Shown in pieces: positions 21,115 to 30,835 of a DNA stretch of 64,000 nt. Made by a program: the position numbers and the translations under genes. The DNA is from Mantis religiosa (taxonomy: Eukaryota; Arthropoda; Insecta; Mantodea; Mantidae): positions 269,581,089 to 269,645,088 of the forward strand of contig CM060950.1 of the NCBI GenBank assembly GCA_030765055.1, in the 5' to 3' direction. Below the pieces are notes generated by a model, which saw only the letters and a program-made list of their open reading frames with translations, searched no databases and was not told the DNA's origin. Every line of letters starts with the position of its first letter. Position 1 is the stretch's first letter.

Positions 21115-21960
21115 GTGGTTGTACCTGCGAGAAGCGAGGTAAAGGTGACGGCGCGACTGGAAGGCCAGCGAACAAGGAACTTGATGCTGGACCAGACGAC
21201 TCCTGTGCACGGACTTTGTGTAGCCAGGACATTGTTGCCGTGCCGAGAGGTGCCGGTGAGGCTGCTTAACTCAACAGAGACCGATCACGACGACCAGGCC
21301 GGGACGGAGTTGGGGACGTGCGAGCCCGTGGTCAGCGTAGCACCAATCGATAAGACCCAGGAGCCGGTGCCGACACAACACCTGGGGCCCCGCATGGAAG
21401 GCTTATTGGAGAGGGCGGCCGACCACCTGACCGCAGAACAGCTCGAGAAGGTTCGAAAACTACTGAGACGATACCAGGGCGTTTTCAGCGAAGGTAACAG
21501 CGACTACGGCCGCACGGGCCGAGTGTTCCACCGCATCGACATCGGAGACGCCTGCCCTATTCGGCAACCACCTAGACGCGTTCCGCTACCGAAACAAACG
21601 GCGGTACGGGACATGCTGGAGGACATGAAATCCAGGGGAGTGATTGAAGAGTCTGACAGCCCTTGGTGTTCCCCTGTAGTTTAGGTGAAGAAGAGCGGTG
21701 AGCCATGCTTCTGTAGTATACTACAGGAAGCTGAACGCTGTCACCCGGAAGGACTGTTTCCCCTTACCCCAGATTGACGACACCCTTGACACGCTTGCTG
21801 GTTCGCAATGGTTCTCGACCCTGGACCGGAAGTCGCGTTACTGACATGTGGCTCTAGACCCGAGAGACAAGGAAAAGACTGCATTCTCGACAGGCCAAGG
21901 GCTTTGGCAGTTCACAGTTATGCCCTTTGGTCTCTGCAACGCACCGCCTGAGAGAACACC
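21115..21960 (+). pseudogene. Gypsy-A reverse transcriptase region (YxDD deleted)
   Basis: The ORF 21115-21684 ends in the RT N-terminal region (VPLPKQTAVRDMLEDMKSRG, then VIEESDSPWCSPVV). Broken frames continue with YYRKLNAVTRKDCFPLPQID, DTLDTLAGSQWFSTLD (first catalytic Asp) and FTVMPFGLCNAPP. The sequence then jumps straight to RNase H-proximal sequence, so the YxDD catalytic box and thumb are deleted. Several stops (for example at 21682) also inactivate it. Confidence 0.85.
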
Positions 21961-22384
21961 GGCCTTACGTGTGGACGGAGGACGCCGAAGGTGCTTTCAG
22001 CAGCTGAAGAAGACACTGTGCAGTGCTCCTATTTTGAGATTCCCACAACTTGGCGGCGCCTTCATTGTTGGCATCGACGCCAGCGACTTTTGCATTGGAG
22101 GCGTCCTATCCCAAGACTAGGATGGCCACGAGCGGGTGATAGCCTACTACAGTAAGATGCTGTCCAAGGCAGAGAAGAACTACTGCGTTACCTGGCGAGA
22201 ACTACTGGTGGTACTAATGACCTTGGAGCACTTCCACAAATACCTGTATGGTCAGCCATTCCACCTGAGGACTGACCACTTCATCCTCACCTGGCTACTG
22301 AGCTTAATAACCTGGAAGGCCAGACAGCCCTTTGGGTCCAGAGGCTGCAGGAGTATGACTTCACCTCTGAACAACGTAGAGTGT
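21961..22384 (+). pseudogene. Gypsy-A RNase H region
   Basis: After the deletion the frame reads CFQQLKKTLCSAPILRFPQL, then VGIDASDFCIGGVLSQD (first RNase H catalytic Asp). A stop at about 22119 interrupts it. Then come VIAYYSKMLSKAEKNYCVTW with RELLVV (catalytic Glu) and FHLRTDHFILTWLLS (Asp). It ends near FTSEQ where the LINE and microsatellite insertion begins. Confidence 0.85.
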
Positions 22385-22385
22385 C

Positions 22386-22446
<61 letters not shown>

Positions 22447-22976
22447 GATGATAATGATAATGATAATGAAGATAATGATAATGATAATAATTAATAATTA
22501 ATAATAAATTATTGAGGTACTAAGCTTTTACAATTTTAAGGACTGCCCTCTGTTTTGGCCCAGGCCACTGCTACACAGGACAGTCCATTAAGTATATTTA
22601 CAGACGTGTTACAATATGTGTTATTACAGAATATTCACTTATTATTCCTTCTCTCTTTTTACAGTCCATACCCACTTGTTTTTAACCTTACTTAAAAACT
22701 GACGTATGTTTTTATAATTTTTACTTAAAACCTTGATTATGCTGGTTCTCCTATTCATTTTTGATATTTGACATTCTTTCCTCCACATCTCTGTTTCCTT
22801 ACAATCAAACAGTATATGTTCTATATCCTCTTTGTCCCCACACAATGGGCACTCGTCTTGCGGGTATCCATTTCTTTGACCTCTTAATCTCCATATCCCT
22901 GCTCTTATCCATGCTAACCCCTTTCTTTCTTCACTGTTAGTGCTATCTATATACGAGTGCCATATACAAGTCGTAC
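22385..22976 (-). mobile_element. LINE 3' fragment with trinucleotide-rich tail, inserted in Gypsy-A pol
   Basis: The minus-strand ORF 22995-22642 contains ECPLCGDKEDIEHILFDC, the C-terminal Cys/His motif common in non-LTR retrotransposon ORF2 proteins. The 3' end runs into a microsatellite of ATA/ATG-type repeats (22385-22500), as LINE tails often do. Gypsy sequence resumes at WAQWDSLKIREGVLFRVWE (from about 22977). Comparison with Gypsy-B shows that roughly 90-100 gypsy codons between the two junctions are gone, so the insertion came with a deletion or preceded one. No TSD seen. Confidence 0.75.
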
Positions 22977-24131
22977 TGGGCCCAATGGGACTCATTGAAG
23001 ATCAGAGAGGGCGTGTTGTTCCGGGTATGGGAATCGCCTGATGGGAAGATGCAGATTAGAACAATTGGTACTTCCCCGGAGTAAGGTCCCGGAAGTCTTG
23101 GAGGAAGTGCACGCCGGCACATCAGGAGGACACCTGGGAGCAAACCAAATGATCGACAAGCTCCGACAGCGCTACTACTGGCTGAGGCTCCGAGCAGATG
23201 CTGAGAGATGGTGCCGCCAATGTAACGTGTGCGAGGTGAGTCACGGCCCCCAGACTATGAGCCGGGGTTGCATGCAGCAGTACAACGTCAGAGCGCCTTT
23301 CGAACTCATCGTTGTCGACATAGCTGGACCATTCCCAGTGTCCGACCGAGGCAACAAGTACCTGATGGTGGCCGTGGACTACTTCACCAATTTGTTAGAG
23401 GTGTATGCCATCCCGAACCAGGAGGCGAAGACTATCACAGACTGCCTCGTTGAGCAGCTGTTCTGCCATTTTGGGGTGCCGTTAGAGCTCCCCAGGGCAC
23501 CAATTTTGAGTCTAACCTGATGGATGTCTGGAGAGGCTTGGGGTTAACAAGACCTGTAAAACACCTCTACATCCCCAGTCGGACGGCATGGTGGAGAGGT
23601 ACATCAAGACCCTGAAAGAAAATCTGAGGAAGTTTGTGGCCAGCTATCAGCGAGACTGGGACGTCAAGGTGCCACTGTTCCTGCTGGCCTACCTCTCGTC
23701 AACACACAACACCATTGGGTTGACGCCAGCCAGCTTAATGTACGGCCGAGAGTTAAACCTCCCTTGTGACCTGGCTTTTGGGAGGCCCCCCCCCCGACGC
23801 GAAACAGCCAGCAACTGAGTATGTGGAGAACTTAGTGTACCATCTCCACAAAATGCAGGAGATGGCGAGTGACCGCATGAAGACTTGATACGACGGGCAA
23901 GCCAACAGCCAAGGGTTCCAGCAAGGTGACTTGGTCTGGTTTTACTGCCCTACCCGGACCAAGGTACACTGCCCGAAGCTTCAGCAACCATGGCAAGGAA
24001 CGTACCGGGTGGTAAAGAGGATTAGCGACGTGGTCTGCCACATCCAGAAGGTGCCCCGAGGAAAAATGTTGGTGGTACACCTGTATCATCTGGCCCGCTA
24101 CAATGGTGCTGTTCGGGACGACCAGCCTTGA
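22977..24131 (+). pseudogene. Gypsy-A integrase region
   Basis: The ORF 23041-23520 holds the HHCC zinc domain (HAGTSGGHLG...CRQCNVC) and the first catalytic Asp in VVDIAGPFPVSDRGNKYLMV. The second Asp region (QGTNFESN) is frame-shifted near 23500. HPQSDGMVERYIKTLKENLR (catalytic Glu) continues from about 23571, partly in the ORF 23588-23818. After a further shift and a stop at 23886, the C-terminal domain (GFQQGDLVW, then YRVVKRISDVVCHIQKVPRG) reads to the stop at 24129-24131. All integrase domains are present but the frame is broken at least three times. Confidence 0.88.
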
Positions 24132-24142
24132 GGAGGGAGCAG

Positions 24143-24545
24143 TGTCGCGAACGCATTGTTGAGGCGATTCGTTGCGAGGGACGAGTTCAAAGAGACAGGC
24201 AGTGCAGTGCGGAGATAAAAGCTCACCGAAACGGTGGGCGGGAAGGAGACGGATTTCTGGAGAGTTCGTCTTTCTTGTAGCGCCATCTTGATTGAGAACA
24301 TTCCGGAATAGGAGTAAGCTATAAAAGCCGCCACCCACCACTCGGAGACAGACAGTCGGTAATTGTACGTGTGTGCATGAACAGCTGTAAAAGTGAACTT
24401 TTTTGTGGTCGACCTTGCAAGTTTTATGTGTATGTGACATAATTCTGCTATTGTAGGTGTCGACTGAGGTGTGTTTCTATGGAAATAAAGAGTAATTTTT
24501 AGTGTTTGTAACCTGGACTTTTAATTTCACGAACCCACAGTCACA
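24143..24545 (+). repeat. Gypsy-A 3' LTR
   Basis: 403 bp, from TGTCGCGAACG to CAGTCACA. It differs from the 5' LTR by scattered substitutions and small indels (for example CGGCG versus CGTTG near the start). The visible divergence means the insertion is not recent. Confidence 0.93.
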
Positions 24546-24549
24546 TTAT

Positions 24550-24780
24550 TTTCCATCATTTAAGTATTTACTTCACTGTGTGAAAGTTCTAATAGCTTTA
24601 AATTTATGAATGAATACACATTTGTCTGAATGTCTTACATTTTTTGTTTGAAGTAAATTTGGGACATTTTAGACTTGCCAGTGCAGGTACTAAAACACAT
24701 TTTGATTCTAAAAATCTTCATTGCTTTCTTTGCAATTAATGGCTTTTGTAAAGGAAGCTGTACTGCCTTAGCACTTAAAC
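24550..24780. other. Unassigned
   Basis: No feature recognised. Confidence 0.5.
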
Positions 24781-26255
24781 TTTTAGAGAATGTGTATAAA
24801 GCACTAGATAGGGCATTTTCCTAGATCTCGCGAAGGCATTTGATCTTGCAGACCTTGGCAATCTACTACATAATTCCATGTAATTAGTATCAGGGGAATA
24901 TGTCATGAATGGTTCAAATCAGATCTTGTAAATAGGCGACAGTTTGTACAGCAAGACTATGTAGAAGAAAAGTTAGGTGTAATTCAAGGTAAAGCTTCCT
25001 CAGAGAAAATAATGTTGCAAGGGGTACGTCTGAGCTTGATATTAGACCCATTTCTCTTATGTAGTCAAAGTCTGAATACAACAGACGATAACATCAAGTT
25101 GACTCTTTACGAATGACACTAGTATACTAATGTTTGGTAAAAACTCAAGCAACCCGTCAAGCTACAACAATACATTGGATGAAAAAATTGTCAGTTTCAT
25201 ACATGGAAATAACCTAAAAAAATGAAGAATCTGTTGCCTTTGGTTTTCACCGTAAATTACATTAGGCAATAAATCACTAGACTATGTATTAAATACTACA
25301 TTTTTAGGAATGTAGTTACACTAACACCTAAGATGGGAAAAGCTCAACAGCTGGAACTGAAACTAAGTAGTATTGCATTTGTTATCAAATCATTGAGAGA
25401 GTCTTTAAATACAGATGTATTGAGAATTATATACTTTGCTTATTTTCATTCCATAATGTCGTATGGCATTCTAAGCTGGGGTAATGCTAAAGATGTAATT
25501 AAAATATTTAGATTGCAGAAAAGACTGATACATTATTTTGTAAATATTCCTTCATCTACCAGCTGTAAACCTTACTACAAATACTAAATACACTTTCATT
25601 ACCTGGTGTATACAATTGTGAAGTACTGGCTTAGACTAGAACTGTGGTTTCACAATTTGAGAACAAATTCACAGGTACATAATCGTAATGCAAGAAGTAA
25701 AACAGATCTACACATCATAAATCACAATACAACTTTGTTTAAACACACTTTTGAGCATAATGCGGACTTATTGCGTAACAAGCTGCCAGAAAGCATTAAA
25801 AGTATACCATCGGATAAAAGTTACAAACTGGCTCTAAAAACATTTTCATTGGAAGGCTGCTATTACTTGGTAGAATGCTTTCTAAAGTGATGTTTTAAAT
25901 ATCTGTGTAACAAGTCTTTTTTATATATTTCCATTTACCTTAGCTTTGTTATGTAAGTACCACTTTGCAGTTTCTCTCTAATCTGTATTTTTATGTAATT
26001 CCATTTATATTACCTAGATTGTAGTGGACAAAACCTATATTTTAATTATCAAATAATTGTATTTCTTGATTGTTGTATGAATGAACTTCTGTAGTTGCCT
26101 CAATTCTTTGCAAGGATTGTCTTCTTTTAATTGTTATATTGTATCTTTAAATTATGTTTAAGTTGACTTATTGACTTTTTGTAGTCTTTCTTAATTCTTA
26201 TATCCGTTTATTCTTTCCATTGAAGATTATGTACATAGATCAGAGGATGAATGAC

Positions 26256-26314
<59 letters not shown>
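24781..26314 (+). mobile_element. Degenerate LINE 3' half with (AAAT)n tail
   Basis: Broken plus-strand frames from about 24790 contain an LDLAKAFDLADLG-like RT motif and later stretches of RT. The ORF 25333-25587 has IIYFAYFHSIMSYGILSWGN and KIFRLQKRLIHYF, and the ORF 25606-25890 has NTTLFKHTFEHNADLLRNKL followed by P. These are typical of the ORF2 C-terminus of non-LTR retrotransposons. The region downstream to 26255 looks like 3' UTR. It ends in about 58 bases of (AAAT)n (26256-26314), a common LINE tail. A related 3' end lies on the minus strand at 51413-51838. Inactive. Confidence 0.75.
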
Positions 26315-26316
<2 letters not shown>

Positions 26317-27235
26317 AAAGTATGTCGATTAAAGAATTACTATCCAAGAAAACTTGTTGCTTATATATGCAAGTTAAGTAATCTAATGTAGTAGCAAATA
26401 ATTAATTTATTGCTATGAAATACATTTAAAAAATTAATTATTAAAACATAAAATAAATTAGCAGAAATAATGCTTCTAGGGGGCTTGAATTTCTTTAATG
26501 AATGATAGGAATCTTACAATACTATATAATAATTGTAACAAACTTCACCTATCTTGTCAAGAAATTATAAATTCTTTGCAGTACTCAGGACTAGTTTTGC
26601 AAATAAATCATTCATATTGTCAGCAAACAAGGTTGTTGGTGTTGTCATCCTTACTGCCATTAAATGACAGATTATTTTTGTATTAATTTTGAAATTCCAG
26701 TTCTTAAAGTACTGTCCACCCAATACAAGAAGGTAGGGTAGAGGAATGTGTAATGTAATCACTTTTGCTGTCCATATGATTATGCTCGTCATCCGTATAT
26801 GATAAGAATGTTAGGTTCATGTAAAATACAGTGTTGTCACATAACTCACCAATGCATAATGCCTATCATTGTAGTTACTGAAACGAGCATTAGATCTGGC
26901 AGAATGGGTGACTCACATGCACTCTGATACACTCATGTTGTAAACGGATTCACTACCAGTGCAGATAAACAGTCTCACTCCCTCTTCAGTCCCTGCTTGC
27001 CTTCTTGTGGTGGCTAGACATTAATTTTATTTGGTTAACATAAGTTGGCAATCAATGTAGTAGTAGTACCCATTAAATATAAACGAAAGTTAATAATACA
27101 AAAAATATTTGAATAAGTAGGTATTGTTTCAAGCATCAAATTAAACAATAACAATGTTAATTAATAGTTGCACCCAGTTTTAAATGTTTTGCTATTCCTA
27201 GATCCTTGTTTCACACTATGAAATTATCTTCACAG
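26315..27235 (+). other. Unassigned; probable intron upstream of the exon
   Basis: AT-rich, no supported repeat. The last 35 bases form a plausible 3' splice region: pyrimidine-rich patches ending TTATCTTCACAG at 27235. Confidence 0.5.
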
Positions 27236-27626
27236 ATTGGGGTTTACAGTAAGAAAAGCCCAGTCATACCTGCTGCAGACACACCCACTGAAGGACCTCC
27301 TCCAAAACGTCAGAGAGCCCTGCAGCAGTCACAGTCCCCCCCTCTGCCAGACACTCCCTTAGCTCTCACTCCTACATCTCGGCCTAGCAGAAATAGGCAC
27401 CCATCCACATCATCTGTTGAGCCTTGGGAACAGCAGCAGCAGCCGAATGAGCCTGAATGTCCGCCTAAGGCAGAACCTCAGGACAGTGAATCGAGTAGTC
27501 CTTCACCACGTTTACTTGCTGTTGAAGAAACACTTGAAGACAGTGCCGATAACTCACTTGGAACAGCGGCTGACCTTGTTCATGTCCAAGGAAAACTAGC
27601 AGTGTCAGAATCTGCACATGTAAAAG
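27236..27626 (+). CDS. Internal coding exon of an unidentified host gene (proline-rich, NLS-like)
   Basis: This is the one stretch that looks like host coding sequence. It is an open frame of about 130 codons from ATT at 27236 to the split codon at 27626. It is preceded by a good acceptor (TCTTCACAG) and followed by a strong donor (AAAG|GTAAGAG), giving entry phase 0 and exit phase 1. The frame also runs open upstream to an ATG at 27206, inside the presumed intron. The peptide is low-complexity: PPPKRQR (a possible nuclear localisation signal, about residues 20-26), Pro/Ser/Thr-rich stretches, a QQQQ run and an acidic segment. This is typical of the disordered linker of a nuclear regulator such as a BTB-zinc-finger factor, but no domain proves that. 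No other exon of the gene was found in the window. Confidence 0.6.
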
Positions 27627-27907
27627 GTAAGAGTTCTATTTAATTATGGTGTGCAGCTTATGAATATGTAATTTGCCTTTATGCTGCAATCATATTTGAT
27701 AGTGCATGGGCTTTATAGTTGCAGTCATTGTGCTTTGGTTACTTCCACTTAATTTGGCTTAAGTCTGCAGAGCCTAAATGGTAAGCCTGTGATGCTAATG
27801 ATTACTATACCAGTAGTTGTTGCTTATTTCTTTATAATTCATTTATGTGAATGGAGTAAGTGGTCAGTGTTGTGCTTTTAAAAGCATTTAGCAAACATAA
27901 TGGGCAT
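27627..27907 (+). other. Probable intron, 5' part
   Basis: Follows the donor GTAAGAG at 27627. AT-rich and non-coding; interrupted at 27908 by the Jockey insertion. Confidence 0.5.
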
Positions 27908-28096
27908 ATTGTTACACTTTTTTTTTATTTTTATTTTATTTTATCCATCGATCAGCAATTATGCTTTACAGATGTTTGTTATAAGATACATAGGAACAGG
28001 ACACATAACAATGGAGGTAGCCATGAACGACTCCTCTAACTAAATATGGAGGATAACTGTAACACAAATTGAGAACTTAAAGTCTTATGGTAGTAA

Positions 28097-30835
28097 TCAC
28101 GTGTCTGAGTCTGTGCTGGAGACGTCACTCAGGAGAAGATCTTGGGGCAGTCTGCGCTTCAGGCGAGTTGGCTGGCGAGTGCGACAGCCGAGACGGTACA
28201 TAACAGCTCCAGGGACCTCCTGGAGATGGTAAAAGAATGGACGTGCCAGGCGTCGGATGTATTGGTGAACGGGTAAAAGACCAAACTCATGATGAAGCTG
28301 CTGGTTTCGGATGAACCATGGAGCGTTTGTAACTGTACGAAGCACCCTGTTTTGTAGTACCTGCAGTCGGCGGAGATTAGTCTTACAGGTGCCACCCCAG
28401 ACTGGAGCTGCATAGGTAAAAATAGGACGGACTAGAGATGTGTAAAGAAGCAGGGAGGATTCATAACCAAGTGAAGTGCGCCTGTTGAGTAGAGGGTACA
28501 GTTTTGATAGCCGGGCAAACGCAAGCGTAACAGACCGACAGATGTGGGCGTTCCAAGTAAGTCGGGTGTCCAGTAACACCCCAAGGTATTTCACTGGCAC
28601 ATTGCTTGGTAACCATGAGAGCGGTTCCCCCAGCAGCCGTAGTGAAGGAGGATCCCTATAAGGTCGTAAAGAGAAGATCTTAACCTCTGTCTTGTTAGTA
28701 TTGAGGGAAATGCGCCAGTGAGAGAACCAATGAGCTAATTGATCTAGGGCAATTTGCAGTTTCTGAATGGCATGAAGAATATTGGCGTGAGAATAATAGA
28801 GAGCAGTATCATCTGCGTATAACGCCGTACAAACTGGAGCTATATCAGGAAGATCATAAGTGAATATATTAAAGAGGAGTGGTGCAAGTACTGAACCTTG
28901 AGGTACACCTGCTAAAATAGGCCGTCGGGTGGATGTGAAACCAGCAATGTGCACCACAAAGGTTCTATTGGTGAGAAAACTTGCTATGATTTGTATCAGA
29001 TAATAAGGGAGACCAATGCGATATGCTTTAAGTAGTAGTTCACTGTGCCACACCTTGTCGAATGCCTGGGCGATATCTAGGAATGCTGCTACGGTGTATT
29101 GCCTGTTTTCGAAACCTTGAATAATAGACTGCGTGATTCTGAGCAATTGGTGAGTGGTAGCATGCTTCGGGCGAAAGCCAAACTGAAAAGACGGAATTAT
29201 CTGATTATGGATCAAAAAATGAGAAATACGTAGATGAATAATCTTTTCAAAAAGCTTAGAAAGTGTAGGTAATAAGCTGATTGGTCTGTAACTTGAGGGA
29301 AGATTTTTTGGCTTGTTGGGCTTGTGGAAGACTATAATTTCCGCATGTTTCCATGTAGATGGAAAATGACCAATGCGCAGAGCAGCATTGAAGATTGATG
29401 ATAAATAAGCTAGCGCTTTGTTTGTCAAATATTTCAGCACAACGTTAGAGATAAGGTCATGACCGGGAGACTTTTTAACGGGAAGACGATGAATAAAGCG
29501 GGACAATTCACGTGGAGTAGTGAACGAAATTCTGTTGTGCGCTGTAGGACGAAGTTGGTACTCAAGGAGTTCCCTGTCCACGGAAGATGGAATATTAGAG
29601 TCAAGACAGGTGTTAGGCGTGAATGTACGCTCGTAGTGAGTAGCTAGAGCGTCACACTTGGCAGCAGAGTCACTCAAAAGGGTCCCATCAACCTGAAGAG
29701 GTGGAATCACTGTCGGCTTTCGGAGAATCCTCTTAGTGATGTTCCATAAGGTATGATCTCCGGGACGGATAGTGGCTAATTGTCGCTGATACTCCTGAAA
29801 TCGGTGTTGCTCTAGTGCGGTCCGTACTTGTCGAATGAGACTATTTAATCTTTGGCGCAGCCAGGGTAGACGCTGACGTTGCCACAATCGACGGATGCGA
29901 TGTTTCTCTTGGATGAGTTGAGTAATATGGATAGGCAAGGAGGGGAAATGGCGAGGTTGAGGACTGCGGATAGTAGAGGATCGTACACTGGAAGAGAGCG
30001 CAGAGGTAAAATGGTGAACGGCAGTGTCAATGGCATCCGCATTACCCAGTTGATAAGAGGTGTGGAGTGCAGCATCCAGGTGTGTGCGAAAGATGTCCCA
30101 GTTGACAAAACCATCGATGAGTTGCGGGATTTGTGGCAAAATATCAGGAGTGAGGTTAAATGTGACCAACACTGGACAGTGATCGGAATCGAGCGCTGGC
30201 AGTGCAGAAATCGATGCAGGTAATCGTATATTGCGATGTACCCCAATGTCCAAAATGTCAGGAGCTACCTGTGGGTTGCCAGAATAGTAAGTCGGTTCTG
30301 TGGGAGCCAGTATGTGAAGACCAGTGGCATTAATAGTGTCAAACAGACACCGTCCATTCGGGTTTGTGACTCTACAGCCCCAAGAAGTGTGCTTCGAGTT
30401 CAAATCCCCTAGCAAGAGAGTGCAGCTTTCTGCTGGGAAAAGGAAAGAGAAATAGTGAGTATTAAGCTTACTATTTGGGGGCTTGTAAGCACTCATTAGA
30501 ACGAGATCGTTGCTATCGCGAAGAGAGAGTTTAACGCCCACTACCTCAAAACCGGGAATCACAGGTAGGAATATTTCATGATGAGTCAGAGAACGTTTAA
30601 CTGGCACAGCTACTCCCCCAGAGGCGGAAGGTGCATTCCGATCAAATCTATAAATCCTGTAGCCTGGAACGGAGAAACGTTCATTCGGGAGAAGATGAGT
30701 CTCGGTGATACAGGCAGCATCTATACTGTGCAAGCTGAGAAAGGCAGCGAAGGAGGCACGTTTAGTGCGTATGCCATTAGCGTTCCAGTTCAGGAGAGTG
30801 AGTGATGAAAGAGATGGCCTATTACACGCCACCAT
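28097..30835 (-). CDS. Jockey-clade ORF2: APE endonuclease and reverse transcriptase
   Basis: 912 residues, uninterrupted. Residues 1-225 are an APE-type endonuclease that nicks target DNA: NWNANGI at 16-22, the metal-binding Glu in ETHL at 45-48, GDLNSKH at 143-149 and SDHCPV at 217-222. The RT domain follows from about residue 495 (HKPNKPKNLPSSYRPISLL), with FLDIAQAFDKVWH at 585-597 (first catalytic Asp), GVPQGSVLAPLLF at 643-655 and YADD at 673-676. A thumb and C-terminal region extend to the stop. Length fits Jockey ORF2 proteins. The start codon lies inside ORF1: the two frames overlap by 14 bases, a layout used for translational coupling in such elements. All catalytic residues visible are kept, so the enzyme may be functional. 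Confidence 0.95.
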   Translation of the reverse strand: MVACNRPSLSSLTLLNWNANGIRTKRASFAAFLSLHSIDAACITETHLLPNERFSVPGYRIYRFDRNAPSASGGVAVPVKRSLTHHEIFLPVIPGFEVVGVKLSLRDSNDLVLMSAYKPPNSKLNTHYFSFLFPAESCTLLLGDLNSKHTSWGCRVTNPNGRCLFDTINATGLHILAPTEPTYYSGNPQVAPDILDIGVHRNIRLPASISALPALDSDHCPVLVTFNLTPDILPQIPQLIDGFVNWDIFRTHLDAALHTSYQLGNADAIDTAVHHFTSALSSSVRSSTIRSPQPRHFPSLPIHITQLIQEKHRIRRLWQRQRLPWLRQRLNSLIRQVRTALEQHRFQEYQRQLATIRPGDHTLWNITKRILRKPTVIPPLQVDGTLLSDSAAKCDALATHYERTFTPNTCLDSNIPSSVDRELLEYQLRPTAHNRISFTTPRELSRFIHRLPVKKSPGHDLISNVVLKYLTNKALAYLSSIFNAALRIGHFPSTWKHAEIIVFHKPNKPKNLPSSYRPISLLPTLSKLFEKIIHLRISHFLIHNQIIPSFQFGFRPKHATTHQLLRITQSIIQGFENRQYTVAAFLDIAQAFDKVWHSELLLKAYRIGLPYYLIQIIASFLTNRTFVVHIAGFTSTRRPILAGVPQGSVLAPLLFNIFTYDLPDIAPVCTALYADDTALYYSHANILHAIQKLQIALDQLAHWFSHWRISLNTNKTEVKIFSLRPYRDPPSLRLLGEPLSWLPSNVPVKYLGVLLDTRLTWNAHICRSVTLAFARLSKLYPLLNRRTSLGYESSLLLYTSLVRPIFTYAAPVWGGTCKTNLRRLQVLQNRVLRTVTNAPWFIRNQQLHHEFGLLPVHQYIRRLARPFFYHLQEVPGAVMYRLGCRTRQPTRLKRRLPQDLLLSDVSSTDSDT

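Larger units (their letters stand above)
18848..24549 (+). mobile_element. Gypsy-A: Ty3/Gypsy LTR retrotransposon, two LTRs, broken ORFs
   Basis: The element (18852-24545) has a 5' LTR at 18852-19261 and a 3' LTR at 24143-24545. The 4-bp TSD TTAT is at 18848-18851 and 24546-24549. The 5' LTR is followed after two bases by a primer-binding site, and a purine-rich tract (GAGGAGGGAGCAG) precedes the 3' LTR. Pieces run in the order gag, protease, RT, RNase H, integrase, as in Ty3/Gypsy. There is no envelope-like gene. The reading frame is broken by stops, frameshifts, a deletion removing the RT YxDD box, a SINE insertion (20313-20562) and a LINE insertion with loss of pol sequence (22385-22976). 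The element is GC-richer than its surroundings. It cannot be autonomous. Confidence 0.93.

Noticed and set aside
22385..22500. Possible CRISPR-like or satellite array
   Set aside because: Simple trinucleotide/hexanucleotide microsatellite without repeat-spacer structure; fits a LINE tail.
22136..22501. Poly-Ile/Met tail on the RNase H ORF
   Set aside because: The tail is translated from the ATA/ATG microsatellite; only the first part is genuine RNase H sequence.
18852..24545. Endogenous retrovirus with envelope gene
   Set aside because: Integrase is followed directly by the polypurine tract and 3' LTR; no ORF with signal peptide or membrane segment lies between.
28159..28413. Second small ORF in the LINE 3' region
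   Set aside because: Out-of-frame shadow of ORF2.
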